Positions 13,181-25,680 of a stretch of 64,000 nt of DNA are shown here, piece by piece. Position numbers and translations under genes: made by a program. The stretch's first letter is position 1; every line of letters begins with the position of its first letter. The notes under the pieces were generated by a model. That model was given only the letters and a program-made list of their open reading frames with translations. It made no database searches and had not been told where the DNA came from. The stretch is taken from NCBI RefSeq assembly GCF_028858725.1, contig NC_084760.1:57623367-57687366 (forward strand). Reading direction: 5' to 3'. Source of the DNA: Colius striatus. Its lineage: Eukaryota; Chordata; Aves; Coliiformes; Coliidae.

Positions 13181-16100
13181 TGATAAGCATTTCTAAAGTT
13201 GCTACAAAACTTCCACATTTTTTTTCCTTGCCTGTTGCCTTCTGTAAGACTGCCACAGAGACAGCTTGCTGTGTATTTACAGAGCATAAATCCAAGTATC
13301 TCTATCTATTCACATCCATATGAGGTTTCCTGCTGTCTTTGCCAGGGTCAGATTTTTATTTGGGCCTAAGTCAAAGAACTAAAGCCAATTTTCCTTTCAT
13401 TTGGTCCAGTTTGTATTGCTAAGATATCTATCTGTTCAAGTTCCCCTTTGCATTCATCATCTTTGAGTCATTGTTATAGGAAGAATATAGGGCTGGATTT
13501 TCTTACAGAAAATATCAGTGAACTTGTTACACTAAGTCACCAGAGGTATAAGCTTGCACCTCTCTGTTAATGAAGCTATATATATTTTAAGAGCAGAGGA
13601 ATATGTGGTTCATAGGGTAAAGTTCCTGCATGCTTAGGAATGGGGTGGGGATGGAGGGAGGAGAGATAATTTAAAAACAAACTAGTGAAAAGAAACATTA
13701 TTTTTCACTTTTTTTTAATGGAAGAAATTTTGCTGTGATGAGAAATCAAAGAGGAGGGAAAAGAATCATCTAAAGATGCAGTGTCCATACAAAATTCAGG
13801 AAAAGCATTTCCAAAATTTTCTATTTATAGTTCCTTGAAATAGAAAATGGTAGCAAAAGAATTAACCATCAGTCCATGAGTAAAACATATATAGGTGATA
13901 TTAAGGCTAGAATTTACTGTATTTACTGTGGGGATTCTTCTATTGGTTTGGTTTCATTTTTTTTTTCATTTATAAGCAAGAAGACCTAGTAATGGAATTT
14001 CTCAATTCTAATCTAATCCTCTCCAATATCTACGGCAAACAGTAGCCCAAGTACAAAGATTTACAGCTAGTTATGCCTCAGCTTTGTTCTTAAGCGTGTA
14101 TTTACTTCTGCCCATTTGCTTTCTGAAATTCTCTCTCTCATTTGTCATCTGAAGAACTCCGTTTAAAAGGAAAGCAGGCTTCAGACATGAAACACAGCTA
14201 CATTCCTGAAACGTGAGATGAACAACCTTTAATTCATGCAACCTTTCAGTTACAGTAATGTTTAATGGACGAGCCAGCTTCATTATGGACAATACCTCTC
14301 CCTGTCATTAGCCTACAGAAAGGTCTAAAACTCTTTAAGCATTTAAGGAGTGCTGATTCAGGCTCTGTATTCCCTCCTTTGCTCCCCCCGTCTCGCTCTC
14401 TATCACCCTTCCTGACTGCCTGTGTTCTAAGTGCATAATATAAATGCTGTACTCTGCAAATTGCATTTATTGTTGGCTTCAAGCTTGGAAGGACCCTTCT
14501 GAACACTTTTTATACAAACTCTAACAAGGTCAAAGTTGGAAAAATCTCAGCTGGTGGACTTGGATCCCATGAGCTAGTGTCCATTTATAATTAATATTAA
14601 TGAATGGCAGATGACAGATGTTTATTGCTTAAGTAGAAATGTGCATTGCTAAACCAGAAGGATTTAGTTTAAATCCAGAGGAACTGACTTTATTTCTTGT
14701 ACGTATGTGGGTGGGAATGCCAGTGGGTGATCCAGTCCCTGCTACTTTTAACCATAAGGAAGGAAATGATACGCCGTAAAGAAGGATTCCGAGCTCTACC
14801 TTTGATTGAAGCATGAGGTTTGGTCCCACAAATGTAAAGTCTAGCATTGTTACTAATTTACCAGCACTGCTGTAGCATTTTTGAGACACCGGACAAGCAC
14901 CAATCAGAAAAATAAAACATGCTCTACTTGGTGTTGCCCTCTGTCATGTGAGGCTGCTTTCTCATCTCTGTGGGGGCTGCATCAACCTTTGGGCCGTGCA
15001 ACCTCATTCGTATCAGATCTAAATGGCATGGTGGTCAGTTTATAAAGTATACCAAGTGAAGTGGACTCCAGTGATGAACTGTCACACGGCATGTTCATTC
15101 TTCACATTCCACTTCAAGCTACTCATAAAGCCGGCTGCTCACTTCAGTGTGCAACGCCTGTGTTACTACAAACAGCCCTAAACGCACAGTCCATTTCCAG
15201 AGGGATTTAAAAAGAATAAACTTATCATATTCTTGGGGGAAAAAAAAAAACAGCCTGGATAAAATTTACATGGACAATTTCTATCTGTGATTCATTTTAA
15301 ATTGAAGACTTATGGGCAATGTTAAAATATTTGCATTCAAGTTTTTTCCAAGCATGTCCTCCATGACTCCTACTTAGAAATCTTTTGAAGAGTATTTTAC
15401 AGGGATGAATTTTCCAAAAGAATGGAAAATACCAGATTATAAAAGTCATCACATTTCCCAGAAACTTTTTAATTACAATGAAGCCCCAGTGGAAAGCAGA
15501 CAGGTTTTGAAACAATTTTGCCTTTGTGTTAGGGTTCTGCCTAGTATCCTGTCAGCTTGTCCAGGTTGACAAGGCAGGTTGACAAGGACTGGAGAACCTG
15601 AAACCTTGACATCCCTTTGAGAGCACCTTGGTCTCAAGCTTTCCAAGCTTCCTGAAGCTAAGCTCTAGGATTGCTTCGGCATAAGAATTTCCTGAGTCTT
15701 TTTCAGAGGCAGCCTAAGAGTGTCAGTGATCCCAATCCCCTTCTCTGCAAGCTGTTCTCTACCTCATGAACTGCCAGGTACCCTCTCAGTAGGTGAGAGA
15801 ACCTCTTTGGAAATATGGAGATGGCTAAAGTGAAATGTCATGTCACCTTTTTTTGAAAGGGAACTTTTGGAGTCCCTGATCTGTATGAAATTTAGAAGCC
15901 TGACCTGTCATTTTAATCAGTATGAAAGTGTATTTAGAAATATTGGCACTGCCTAGAGAGGAGAGGATCAATGTTTTGGCCAGCTGAAAATGGTACACAG
16001 CATTAGAGCCATGTAACGGAAAGGAACAGGCATTTTTCAACACCTTGTTTTAAAAAGTATCCTTGAAAGCAAATTCTCCCTTCATTTATACCAGAGACCA

Positions 16101-19100
16101 ACTTTGGTGACCTCCATGTGTTTGAGCAAATACAACAGAGGGCAGAATTGGGCCTGGGGTGAATTTTAAGTGATAGCACCCCGGCTCCGGGCTGATGGCT
16201 TTGCTGAGTGGATCCATCAGGAGCTACATCCCAACCGGCTGACCCATCTGTCAGGCCAGCCTGCGCTACCTGTGGGACACACAGGGGCTCCCCTCTACCT
16301 GTCAGCACAGGTGTCACCCCTGGCTGGAACGCAAACAAATCGCACTTAGGGCAGAGGGGACAAGTGAACCGTGCAGAGCAGGGCCAGAGGTGCATCCTGT
16401 TGACTCCTTGCCTTCCTTTACCTTCCTGGCGTGTCAGAATACTTAATGAGATACAAGGAGGGGGCTCCAGAGGGAACATATAGCTGCATCTATGCCAGCA
16501 AATGAAATGGTGGAAGATGTCCAGGTTCCATGGCCTTGGCATCTCGTACAGGGCAGGAGCAGTTGTCCTGGCCCAAGTGTTCGAGTCGTCACTCACAAAT
16601 CTTCTCCAGGATCTGTACTCAGTCATCAGTTTAGTCCAGCTCCAAGTCATGGTTGCTTAGGGAAAAAGGCACCCTTAGGGATGTATTCAAAATCCAGGGT
16701 CAAATTGACCTTCTGAATTGACAAGTCCTATTAACACAATTGGTTTAAGTAAAGCCAAGAAAAATGTCTTTTCTTGTTTATCCCTCCCTTAAGTGCACTC
16801 CCAAGTGCAAATCTGAGTACTAAAGAAACAAGTTTCTTTGGGTGTTTTCTCCCTTTTACTATTGTACTAGAAAGAGTTCAAATGTCTGCTAGGCACTAGC
16901 ATCTGTCTCTTATCATGTATAACTTTTCTTGATTATTTCTAAAGAGGCAGACTAAACACGGGGCTCTGACATAATGCAGCATCACATTTTTATTTCTGGT
17001 TTGCTCAAAAGCCTACACCAGCTGAACTAAGTCTCTAAAAAGGACTATATTTATCACCTCAATCCAGGCAAATGGGAGGGCTTGGATTATTGATGCCTGA
17101 AAAGAAAACAGCCTGTTATAGACTTCTGCCAATATCCTGATGCTCTAACAAACAGAGTAAGTGGTTTGATGCCAACCACTGCCATCATCAATCTTTGTAT
17201 TGGCATCTGATTTTGTTAGTCTTGAATGAGGCTTATAAGGTGGATTTGGACACTCGTCTACCTTTTTGCCACTTTTAAGAGAGCTGTAAAAATCACATCC
17301 CATTCAGAAGCCACAGTTAAAAATCTGAAAGCAAGCTTGGCAAGAAAACGTCACTCTCCTAAATAACAACATGGTGTATGTCACTTCCTGTCCTAAGCAA
17401 TGCAGAGTGGTTTTCTGCTCTGATAAATAGCCATTACTTTCTTTTCTTTAGAAACTGTGTCCAGAGTTTATAAGCTGCAGGTTCTTATAAGATGAAAACA
17501 TTTATGTAATCATTAATTACAACTACGAAATTACTGTTGTTAGCACAACATTAGCCCTTTTTAAAACAAGGCTGTTAACGAATTCCCTTAGTCCCAAAAG
17601 AGAAGTGCAAAGGAAATAAATCCCCACAGGCTCTGGTCTGAAGAGACGGCAGTAAACGTCTCCACGAGCAGCAAACAGAAACCATTACGGAAATCCTCCT
17701 CCTCTGGCAGCTTCTTCGACTAGAGGATATTCTTGTATTTTCAGGCACTAGCAATGTCTTTTCTATGGCACGGGAAAGGCAGATCTAACTCATTTCTATT
17801 ACAAAGAAGTCATGATGAGACAGTTAAACCAGGGACTTTCCATAAGCTTTGCTTCTGAGTGTAGCAGTGTTGTTTCCCAAACAGCCAGCGGAAGAAATGG
17901 TCCTTTCCTGCTTCCCATACACTTAATGGGATTCGACTTGCTCTTTGTCAGCCACAGCAGCAAAGCCTAACATCTCCTGTCTCTACTCAGCCTCCTCTCT
18001 TTCCTCTCTGCCTGCTTTATGCTATCAGCTGTTGCACAGGCCTGATCTGTTCCTATATTTAGACACAACGTTCTTGTTCCTCCTAAGGTGCCTGCCTCTG
18101 TCTCATCCTCTTCTTGCCAGGACAAAGCTGGGACATGCAACGTAAAAAAGGATGTTTTTCAAGTAAATGCAATCTAGTAGCCCAGATCCTATTTTCAGAG
18201 GCAAATGAAGCTCAGGGATTCTAAATCTCATAGAAAGACTTCTGTAGGTCTCAGGCACCAACATCTAGTCTACAACTAGACAAATATTTCCATTTTCAAG
18301 AGGAGATAGGGCACGTAAGTTAGTCACCAAGTTCCCTAAACACAGTTGCTCAGCTGTTAAGTGTCGATGTAATTTCTGGTATCTTGGGTGATCTAAGATC
18401 ACCACATAGGACTGTGGATATGATACATAGCTTAAGACCTGTATCCATCTGGACTGGTATGTGAAAGCTAGTTAAACTGTCCTCGTGCATCTCAGTAGCA
18501 GGAGTACCTATGTTTGACCAAATTAGTTGCTCCTTGAATGCCTTTAGATCTGAGCTCCTTTAAAATTTTTACCCATATTCACTTCAGCAGCAGGTGCATG
18601 TTTAAGAGTCGACAAGGCCAGGAAATGCACTGAGCCATGTAGTGCCTAGGTAATTCTGAAGCTGATGACTCACCACTCTGGTCACCTGAAAATCTAGTGA
18701 TTATAAAATAAGAGTCACTAAAACTAGCAAAACAATGATTGCTGCTCAGACTTAAACCTCAAAAAGACATAACAAATGAATCAACCTCTAGTGACTTGTG
18801 AATGAAAGGAGAATGTCCTTTGCATCACTGGGCAATTGGGATTTGGAGCCTTGTTATCTTGGCAAGTAGTGTGAGTACATGCTACAGCCTGTGTTCCAGA
18901 AAATGAGAGTGACCTACTCATTTGCATAACATGACATGACTGTGTTGTTGACAGAGTTGCAGTAAATGGTTTTAGAGCCTGGGGCATGCTCCTTTTACTG
19001 GTGTCTTCTTACAGCATATGTCATGTTGTCATTGTCCAGGTCATGTCATGAGGAAAAGGTGACAGGCTTTTAGTTTAAGACAACTAAAAAAAGTCTCTGA

Positions 19101-20443
19101 GAAGGGTCTGGGTAGATAAGAAGAAGGGCAACACAGAGTGGTGGCACTCGGTCCCCAAGTTTTGTCCCTGTATCTTGTGGGTCATGGACATATCAGGGCA
19201 CTGGTACCGGAGTACTGGTGCTGACAGTGCTCCAGTAGCCAGGAAAGTGCTGAGAGGTCAGCCAAGGCTGTAAGGGTGTCAAAGAACACTATGGCACGTT
19301 ACAGCTGTGGCTTGTGGTCTTTTATTACAGATCTTCAGCTCATTACAGTGTAGTGGGGAGGATTTTGTGGTCTGTGGTGAAAGGCACCGTATAAGTGCCA
19401 GGACCCTTCTAGATAAGGACCTATTATTACATCGGTGCCTGCAACCCCAACAGACATAATTCAATGACTCCTCTTACCCCTCTGCTTTCCCAGGGTAAAT
19501 TTCTTCATGTGAGTGATCTCTCCAAAAGAAATACAATCATACCAAATGCCTTATGCTAGATTCTTATGTCTCTGTGATTCCCCCCCACCTCCCCCGCCAA
19601 AGATAAGCAGTTTGCACAATCAGATTTTATGCTTTCCTATGGTGGTTTGGGGTTTCAATGCCCATGGAAGGGAGAAGTAAACTAATAGGTTGCTCTGAGT
19701 TCCCTGTAGCAATTACAGCTGAGCATAATAGGGTGTGACCAAGTGACAATGCCTAAAGTAGATGAAATATGAAACTTAGGGTAGTTAATCCATGTCAGTC
19801 ATGATTTTTTCAGTATGTAACTCTCTCTCACATGATGCTCTTAAGTACCAAGCTCTCCCAAGACATGGCCAAGCCATCCTCCCTTTACACCACAAAATAT
19901 GGCTATAGGTCTAGTGGAAATGCCCCATCTGATGCTGTAATGCAAAGACTTCTATGAAATACTCTAGCTTCCATGGAGATGTATTCAGACATGAATTGCA
20001 CAAATACAGACACAAGGATTTCTTCTACTGGGGCTAAAAAGTAGATTGAGAAGAATTCAGCACCTTGAAGCTGATTTGATATGTAATTATATCGTTGTCC
20101 GAATTAATTTTGTGACTGCTTTCATTTGAACTATTGTACTTCCCCAAACTGCAGCACATCTGTATATTTTCTTCAGATATAAAGTTGCTATTATTAGAAG
20201 TAGTAAAGTATCCCTGAACTACAAGAAAATTCACTAGGCAGTGCCTATAAACTAATTCTTCTAGTACAGTGGGCTGGATGAACTACTAGAATCTCAGGAA
20301 TCCACATTTTCATGAGTGAAACATTGAGAAATGTCTCACTATCTGCTCTCTAAAAAGTCATGTACTCTTTTTTTTCCCTTAAATTTTGAAAGGTTTTATG
20401 GAATCTGTAAAACTCAAACATAGTAGCACTAGTGCATTACAGT
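13181..20443 (+). other. RSPO3: RSPO3 intron 4, central part
   Basis: This 7.3-kb stretch is mostly unique-looking intron. Within it, 16003-16650 (minus) is a 215-codon open frame without recognisable domains, discussed as a finding. A stretch around 17.28-17.60 kb is non-repetitive with several TAAT cores and might be a conserved non-coding element, but this cannot be told from one genome. No splice-bounded exon was recognised. Confidence 0.6.
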
Positions 20444-21331
20444 ATCACAGAATGGTAGGGTTTGGAAGAGACCTAGAGATCATTCAGACCAACGCCCCTG
20501 CTAAAGCAGGTTCACCTCAATCAGGTCGCACAGAAAAACATTCAGGAGGGTTTTGAAACCCTCCAGACTACACTTCATAGCCTCCCTGGGCAGTCTGTGC
20601 AAGGGCTCCCTCATCCTCACAGTAAAGAAGTTTCTCTTTATGTTCAGCTTATGCCTGTTACCTCTTGTCCTGTCAGGGGGCACTACAGAAAAAAAACTCA
20701 TCCCATCCTCACAAAATCCACCCTTTAGTTATTTATAAGTGTTGATAAGATCCCCTCTCAGCCTTTTCCACCTAAACACCCCTAGGTCTTCCAGTCCCCT
20801 GATCATCCTGGTGGCCCTCTGCTGGACTCTCTCCAGAAGTTCCCTGTTTCTCTTGAATTGAGGAGCCCAGAACTGGACACAGGACTCCTGATGAGGCCTC
20901 ACCAGGGCAGAATAGAGGGAGAGGAGAACCTTCTTCAACCTGCTGGCTGCACTCTTCTTGGTGCACCCCAGCATGCCATTGGCCTTCTCGTCCATGAGTG
21001 CACATTGCTGTTTTGTGATCTTCACGATACATAGAAACTCTTATATAGCCACTTAAGACTTGTGTAAGTATGTGCCACATCAGTGTGTTTATTCATGTGG
21101 TAATACTCAGTTTTTCCCCCCCAAAATCCTGGACTGACAGTTGCTCATGCATTTTGTTGAGCTCTGTTGTCACACCGGACAATCCAATCTTGCCGTGTGG
21201 ATGCGATTTTCACAGAGAGGGATTTGCTATCCGAGAATTCAGACAAAGAATGACAGGCTATTTGTGGAACGGACGATCAGGGCCTTTACTCGCTAACTTT
21301 TAAACGGCACATTTTCTCCATACCCCCAGCC
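20444..21331 (-). mobile_element. CR1-ended chimeric retroelement, copy B
   Basis: Read on the minus strand, 20444-21010 is CR1 LINE: the 3' tail, the 3' UTR and ORF2 C-terminus with KKS, LYSALVRPH, CVQFWAPQFK, LERVQQRA and MIRGL. The HLSEE segment present in copy A is missing here, while copy A lacks the VRPH-FWAP part. The two copies are therefore independent members of a family, not one derived from the other. The 5' part (21011-21331) matches 9096-9436 of copy A at high identity, with one exact run of over 45 bp, and copy A has one extra short segment. It abuts a CpG island at its 5' end. No intact protein is encoded. Confidence 0.8.
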
Positions 21332-21540
21332 CAAGGGCTCCGCCGCCGCCGCCGCGCGCCCGCCCGTCTGTCACGGCACCGCGGCGCCCCCGCGCGGCCG
21401 CCCTCGGCATCGCCGCCGCCTCCCGAGAGCCCGTCCCTTCAGTGCCGTGTGGCCGCTCCGGGGGAAGGCACCGAGACATGGGTGGTACACACGGCAGCGT
21501 TCCTCACCGGGGACGCTGTCGGTTCCGGAGGATATTTTCT
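21332..21540. promoter_or_regulatory. Small CpG island inside RSPO3 intron 4
   Basis: About 200 bp of very GC- and CpG-rich sequence, with a run of CCG repeats, stands out from AT-rich surroundings and directly borders the 5' end of the minus-strand CR1-ended element. Undepleted CpGs mean it is either unmethylated in the germ line or recently arrived. It could be a promoter firing on the minus strand through the element, a 5' region of that element lost in copy A, or an intronic island. No TATA box is evident. A short ATT triplet run follows near 21551. Confidence 0.6.
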
Positions 21541-23607
21541 TCTAAGTTTTATTATTATTATTATTGTTACTTCTTTGATCAACTCCTATGCCTTTTCTTC
21601 TTCTCCAAATGCAAAGCAGTTCAGAGGCAAACTCACAAACATAAGGGCCAGTGTTGTTGCACTTTCCGTCTCACAAACAGACAAATGCTCAAATTTCCAA
21701 CGGACTTCCACAACTTCAATGAGCTGTTATGAAGTGGGCTTCAGCAAGTAACAGGAAGAATTCAAAATATGCAAGAAAAAGCTTCTGGGGGGAAGAGAGC
21801 ATATGAACAGGGGCAGAGGCACATGCAAGAATGTGGCTCCAGCTATAACCCAGCACTAGCAGATAACTGCTGGTAGAATCTTGCCCTGGGTCTATGCTGA
21901 ACCAAGGACTGACTGGAAGTAACATCATACTGTCACATAAAGAGTCCTATTTTTTAAAATAGTGGTGAAAGGATCTAAACAACCAGGGAAAGTGACCTTT
22001 CTATAACTTATTGCACTACTAGAACAGGACAGGTCTAGAGGGCAGATATTTACACAAATGGCAACACCATGGAGCTGATGACATTAAACCATGTATACAA
22101 CTGCACAGAGGGCTTCAAACTGGCTATCCTCACAGTAGAAGATAATTAGGATCAAGTTTTCAGTACTTTCCAGAGATCAGTTTTTATTGTTCTTTATGAC
22201 ACCAGTCTGATTAAATCAGAAACAGCAAAGCCATGCCTAGATAAGTCTATGGCTAAACAGAGACAGTGTATTCTTTGTATGTTCACACATACGTATAAAT
22301 ACATACATCCCAGGCCATGACTAAAAGGGAAACCATTATGTGTCATTCCAACATACTTAGAGAATTGTGGCTAGGAAATCACAGCTGAAGGATTTTGGCT
22401 AATCACCAAGTGAACAATGTCAAACACTGAATGTCTGGACAGTTTCCATCCAAACAACATTTCATCTCAGGCCAACTGTATTTACAAACCACTGGAACAA
22501 AATTCCACACCATCATTTATCCATTAGTGAGAGACAAGCATTACAGCTGGGTAAGATGCAGGCTCACTTCTGCATGGAGCTCTCTCATCTCTCCAAGTGG
22601 CAATAGCTCTCACTGAGCCTCATGTGTCCATTCTGTAGGTCTCCCCTGCTCTTCTCAACACATCTTAGATGGCATTGTCAAATTCATAGAGCAATTCTGC
22701 AGATTATGTGAGCATAAATTGGAGTTATCTCTGACTGCTTACCTAAAATCTGAGGTGCCATTTTACCTTAAAGCTTTACTGCATGTCTCAGAACAACAGA
22801 TGAGAAAGCGAGATTGTCCTGACTTAACGTATATCTAAATCTTCCTTTGCTCTCTGACCTCAGATAGTGATAGTAAGGTACAGAGAGGCTATAAAATAAG
22901 CCCACAGAACTGCAAAACAAGAAGAGGATACAGCATATCCTCACCGTCTTAGTCTGTGTCCTTGATTTCTGCCTTCTCTTCACTTCCTCTGAATCTCTCT
23001 CCCATTATCTGATCTTTTCCTCTTTGGATGGTCACCTGTTCTCCAAGCAAAGCCACTGCCCCTGCACCTACTCCCTCACTGTGACCTACTCCCACAGAGA
23101 CCTTTGAGGCAACAAAAACTCTGGTTTGGGGTCTGGAATGGGCACAATTCGCTGCATTTAGCACCCTCAGCAGCAAGAGTTATCGCCTGGTTTGTGTAGC
23201 TCCCCCAGCATTGGTGTGGGAAAGCCTGGATTATCTCTGTAGATATTCAAATGCAAAAAGTGGGTTTTTTTCTCTAACAAAGAGGGATAGATTATTTTCA
23301 GTAGTGTCATTACTACAACATCTTAAAACAAAGTTTGACCAGATACTTTCCAATACTTGTCCAGAAATTTCTCCATGTAAGGAAGCATATAGGTCAGCAT
23401 GACATCATATCATGAAAGCTTCAATCCAAGTTGTTTTTGAAAATGTCACTGGAACTCATCTAACCAATGGTGAATTTCAGCTGTATAGCTCAGTAGATGA
23501 ACCAGTTCCACACAGATAAAGTCTGATGTCTTAGGCTCATGTGTACATAGAAGCTCAACTCAATGTCATGCTTCCGTTGGTTTGTAAAGCAAATAGAAGG
23601 AACAGTA
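21541..23607 (+). other. RSPO3: RSPO3 intron 4, no recognised feature
   Basis: This is unremarkable intron sequence between the CpG island and the next CR1 fragment. No exon, RNA gene or repeat family was recognised. Confidence 0.6.
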
Positions 23608-23824
23608 TCATAGAATCACAGAATTGTTTGGGTTGGAATGGGCCTTTGGAGGTCATCTATTCCAATCCTTCCCTGTCAGACATCTTTCACTAGACCAGGT
23701 TGCTCAAAGCCCCATCCAACCTGACCTGAAACACTTCCAGGGATGAGGCATCCATAACATCTCTTGGTAACCCGTTCTCATGTCTAACCACACTTCGCGA
23801 AAGGAATTTCTTCCTTATGTCCAA
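23608..23824 (-). mobile_element. CR1 LINE 3' fragment
   Basis: On the plus strand it starts with the reverse complement of the CR1 tail (ATCATAGAATCACAGAAT), followed by 'ggttggaatgggcc', 'aggtcatc', a 'gctcaaagccccatccaacc' segment, and the 'aaggaatttcttccttatgtcca' region. It is therefore a 5'-truncated element on the minus strand. The subfamily differs from the copies at 8.5 and 20.4 kb. It is non-coding. Confidence 0.9.
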
Positions 23825-24617
23825 GAGCAAATGCATTACACAATATCATCTCCACAGTGAATGCACAAGGTTTTAATGTTCCTAAGGGGGCAGGAAGCTT
23901 TATTGGAGTGGTCTGTAGCACTAACAAAATCCTCAGCCTCTTACTTTTATAAGTATTCAAAGCAATAAAGTACTGGAATACCTAATTTTCTAATGATGGT
24001 CTAAAGCTTGACTTGAGACTTGGAACACCACATTTTAGTGTGAAGAGGGTTACATACCTGTGTTGGATCTGATACTTTGTCATAAGATTCATCTTACAAT
24101 AGCAAGAATTCTCCCAAAAGAGGCAAAACCCTGTGTGTGTGGGAGAAGGACAGATGCTGAGAATGGGCAGTGAATGGGTGTAACATGATATCTAATTTCC
24201 TCTCACCATGTACTCTGGGTCCCAGCTCAAGACCAATTTAGACAAGTCACTTGTTAGTGCTACCTGGCATCAGCCAGAAATGTCCCCAAACCAGTTGTTT
24301 TGGTGGAGTAGATGGAGCTGTGCCCTCAGCTGTGGGAGACAGACTATGAGTTTGTGAGACATTTATACCAGCTCTAAAGCACTGGGAACTCCCCAGGGAC
24401 TTCTCAACTCTTTGCTCCAAGTCAGACTGATTGGAGTTGCCAGTTCACTTGCTGAACTTAGTAGTCTGATAAAGAGCTAGACATTTCTAAATACTAGTAC
24501 TAGTGGGCAGCTTCTAATGGGAGGTGATAATCCAGGGCCAGGCTACAGCAAAATGAGGGAGTTAGAAATTGTAATAGAGTGAGAAAATTTTCTAATGTGC
24601 CATCACTTTTATTTCAG

Positions 24618-24811
24618 GGAAAAAAAATAGGGAGGAGAAAAGAAAAAAGTCCAACAAAGACGAAAGCAAGGAGACAAGACAGGAAAGCAAAGGGCGAGCA
24701 GCCCGAAGACAAAACCGAGAGCAGAGGGAAAACAACAACAAAACTCAGCCGAAGAAAAGAAAAGCCCCAAATAAAGAACAGAACCCAGCACCCATCGACA
24801 CTGCACATTAA
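24618..24811 (+). CDS. RSPO3: RSPO3 exon 5: basic C-terminal tail and stop
   Basis: The last coding exon follows the acceptor TTTTATTTCAG. Joined in phase to 3409, GG completes a Gly codon. The frame from 24620 then reads KKNREEKRKKSNKDESKE, continues through REQRENNNK and PKKRKAPNKEQ, and ends DTAH before TAA at 24809-24811. This follows the human RSPO3 tail, which also has RKRKK, NKGESKE, EQRENK, KKRK and a final TVH. The segment is rich in Lys and Arg and in the family contributes to heparin and matrix binding. A second frame is open across the same exon (to the TGA at 24822-24824), but it does not fit the splice phase or the family. Confidence 0.94.
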
Positions 24812-25680
24812 GAGCCCTCCATGATTGTTTAAGTCTTATGATGCTGCTATCTCTACCAGATCGCCCTGACAGGTGCTCCAACCGTTCAGGCCGCAAATGG
24901 ACAATGCTACCAGTTATTATTAAACTTTAAACAACATTCCAAATACTTCCTATATTCTACAAGCAACCATAGTTTATTAAAGAGATTGACATGAGCCAAG
25001 AAAAAAAATAAATCTAAAAATGGGATACTTTAAAACTGTTATATTATATGCTTCCATGCATCTGTAAAAGGCAATTAAGAAATTTTGTATATATTAATAA
25101 TAGGGTATAAAATATAGCAATATAATAATGAATGACATTCAGATGAACAATGTTCTTTTTCTTTGTAAAATATTTTTCAAGTTATTGTTTAAGTATGAGG
25201 CAAGAGATATGTCTAAATCAAAGATGCAAATCATATCCCTTCATATATTGTACATAAATATTAAGGGAAGGAGGAAAACATGTTTCTGAAGAGCCAGTAG
25301 GAACCTGAGGTTTTATAAGCCATGGTGGTGCGGGATGGATTTGCCCTGTGGTTCCCTGGTGCATGCTCCAGACGCAGGTGAAAAACACCAGGGGAAAGCC
25401 AGCGGGGCAGCACCGTCAGAGGGACAAGAGGCGGAAGCATCTGCAGCTTTGAAGATCAAATCCCCAAGGCAGAAGGCAACAGAGCTGAGCTGGAACAATG
25501 CTCTTATCTGTGGGACAACACAATGTTTTCTGGTCTAAACAGTGGTACTGTGTGTGCTGGTTTATGCTTTTTATACCTATGTGTAACTTAAGTCTACATT
25601 TCAAATCTTCTGGTGAATGACAACGTATTTGTAGGAGACAATGTTGAGTTAATAAAAACCAGAAAAATAGATCATGTAAG
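24812..25680 (+). other. RSPO3: RSPO3 3' UTR (approximate end)
   Basis: The sequence after the stop is AT-rich with TTATT and TATT tracts typical of a long 3' UTR. There is an early AATAAA at 25007-25012 and a better-placed one at 25651-25656, which is followed by a T-rich then GTGGTGGTGT stretch suitable as a downstream element. The cleavage point is inferred; transcript ends may differ. Confidence 0.6.
25651..25656 (+). terminator. RSPO3: Probable RSPO3 polyadenylation signal
   Basis: A canonical AATAAA lies about 840 bp past the stop, with a T run and GT-rich sequence 35-60 bp downstream. An alternative AATAAA at 25007-25012 has a weaker downstream context. Confidence 0.5.

Noticed and set aside
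20729-21080. 98- and 102-codon minus-strand frames as host genes
   Set aside because: CR1 ORF2 remnant and its alternate frame.
24579-24824. 81-codon frame over RSPO3 exon 5
   Set aside because: Does not match the phase set by exon 4 or the R-spondin C-terminus.
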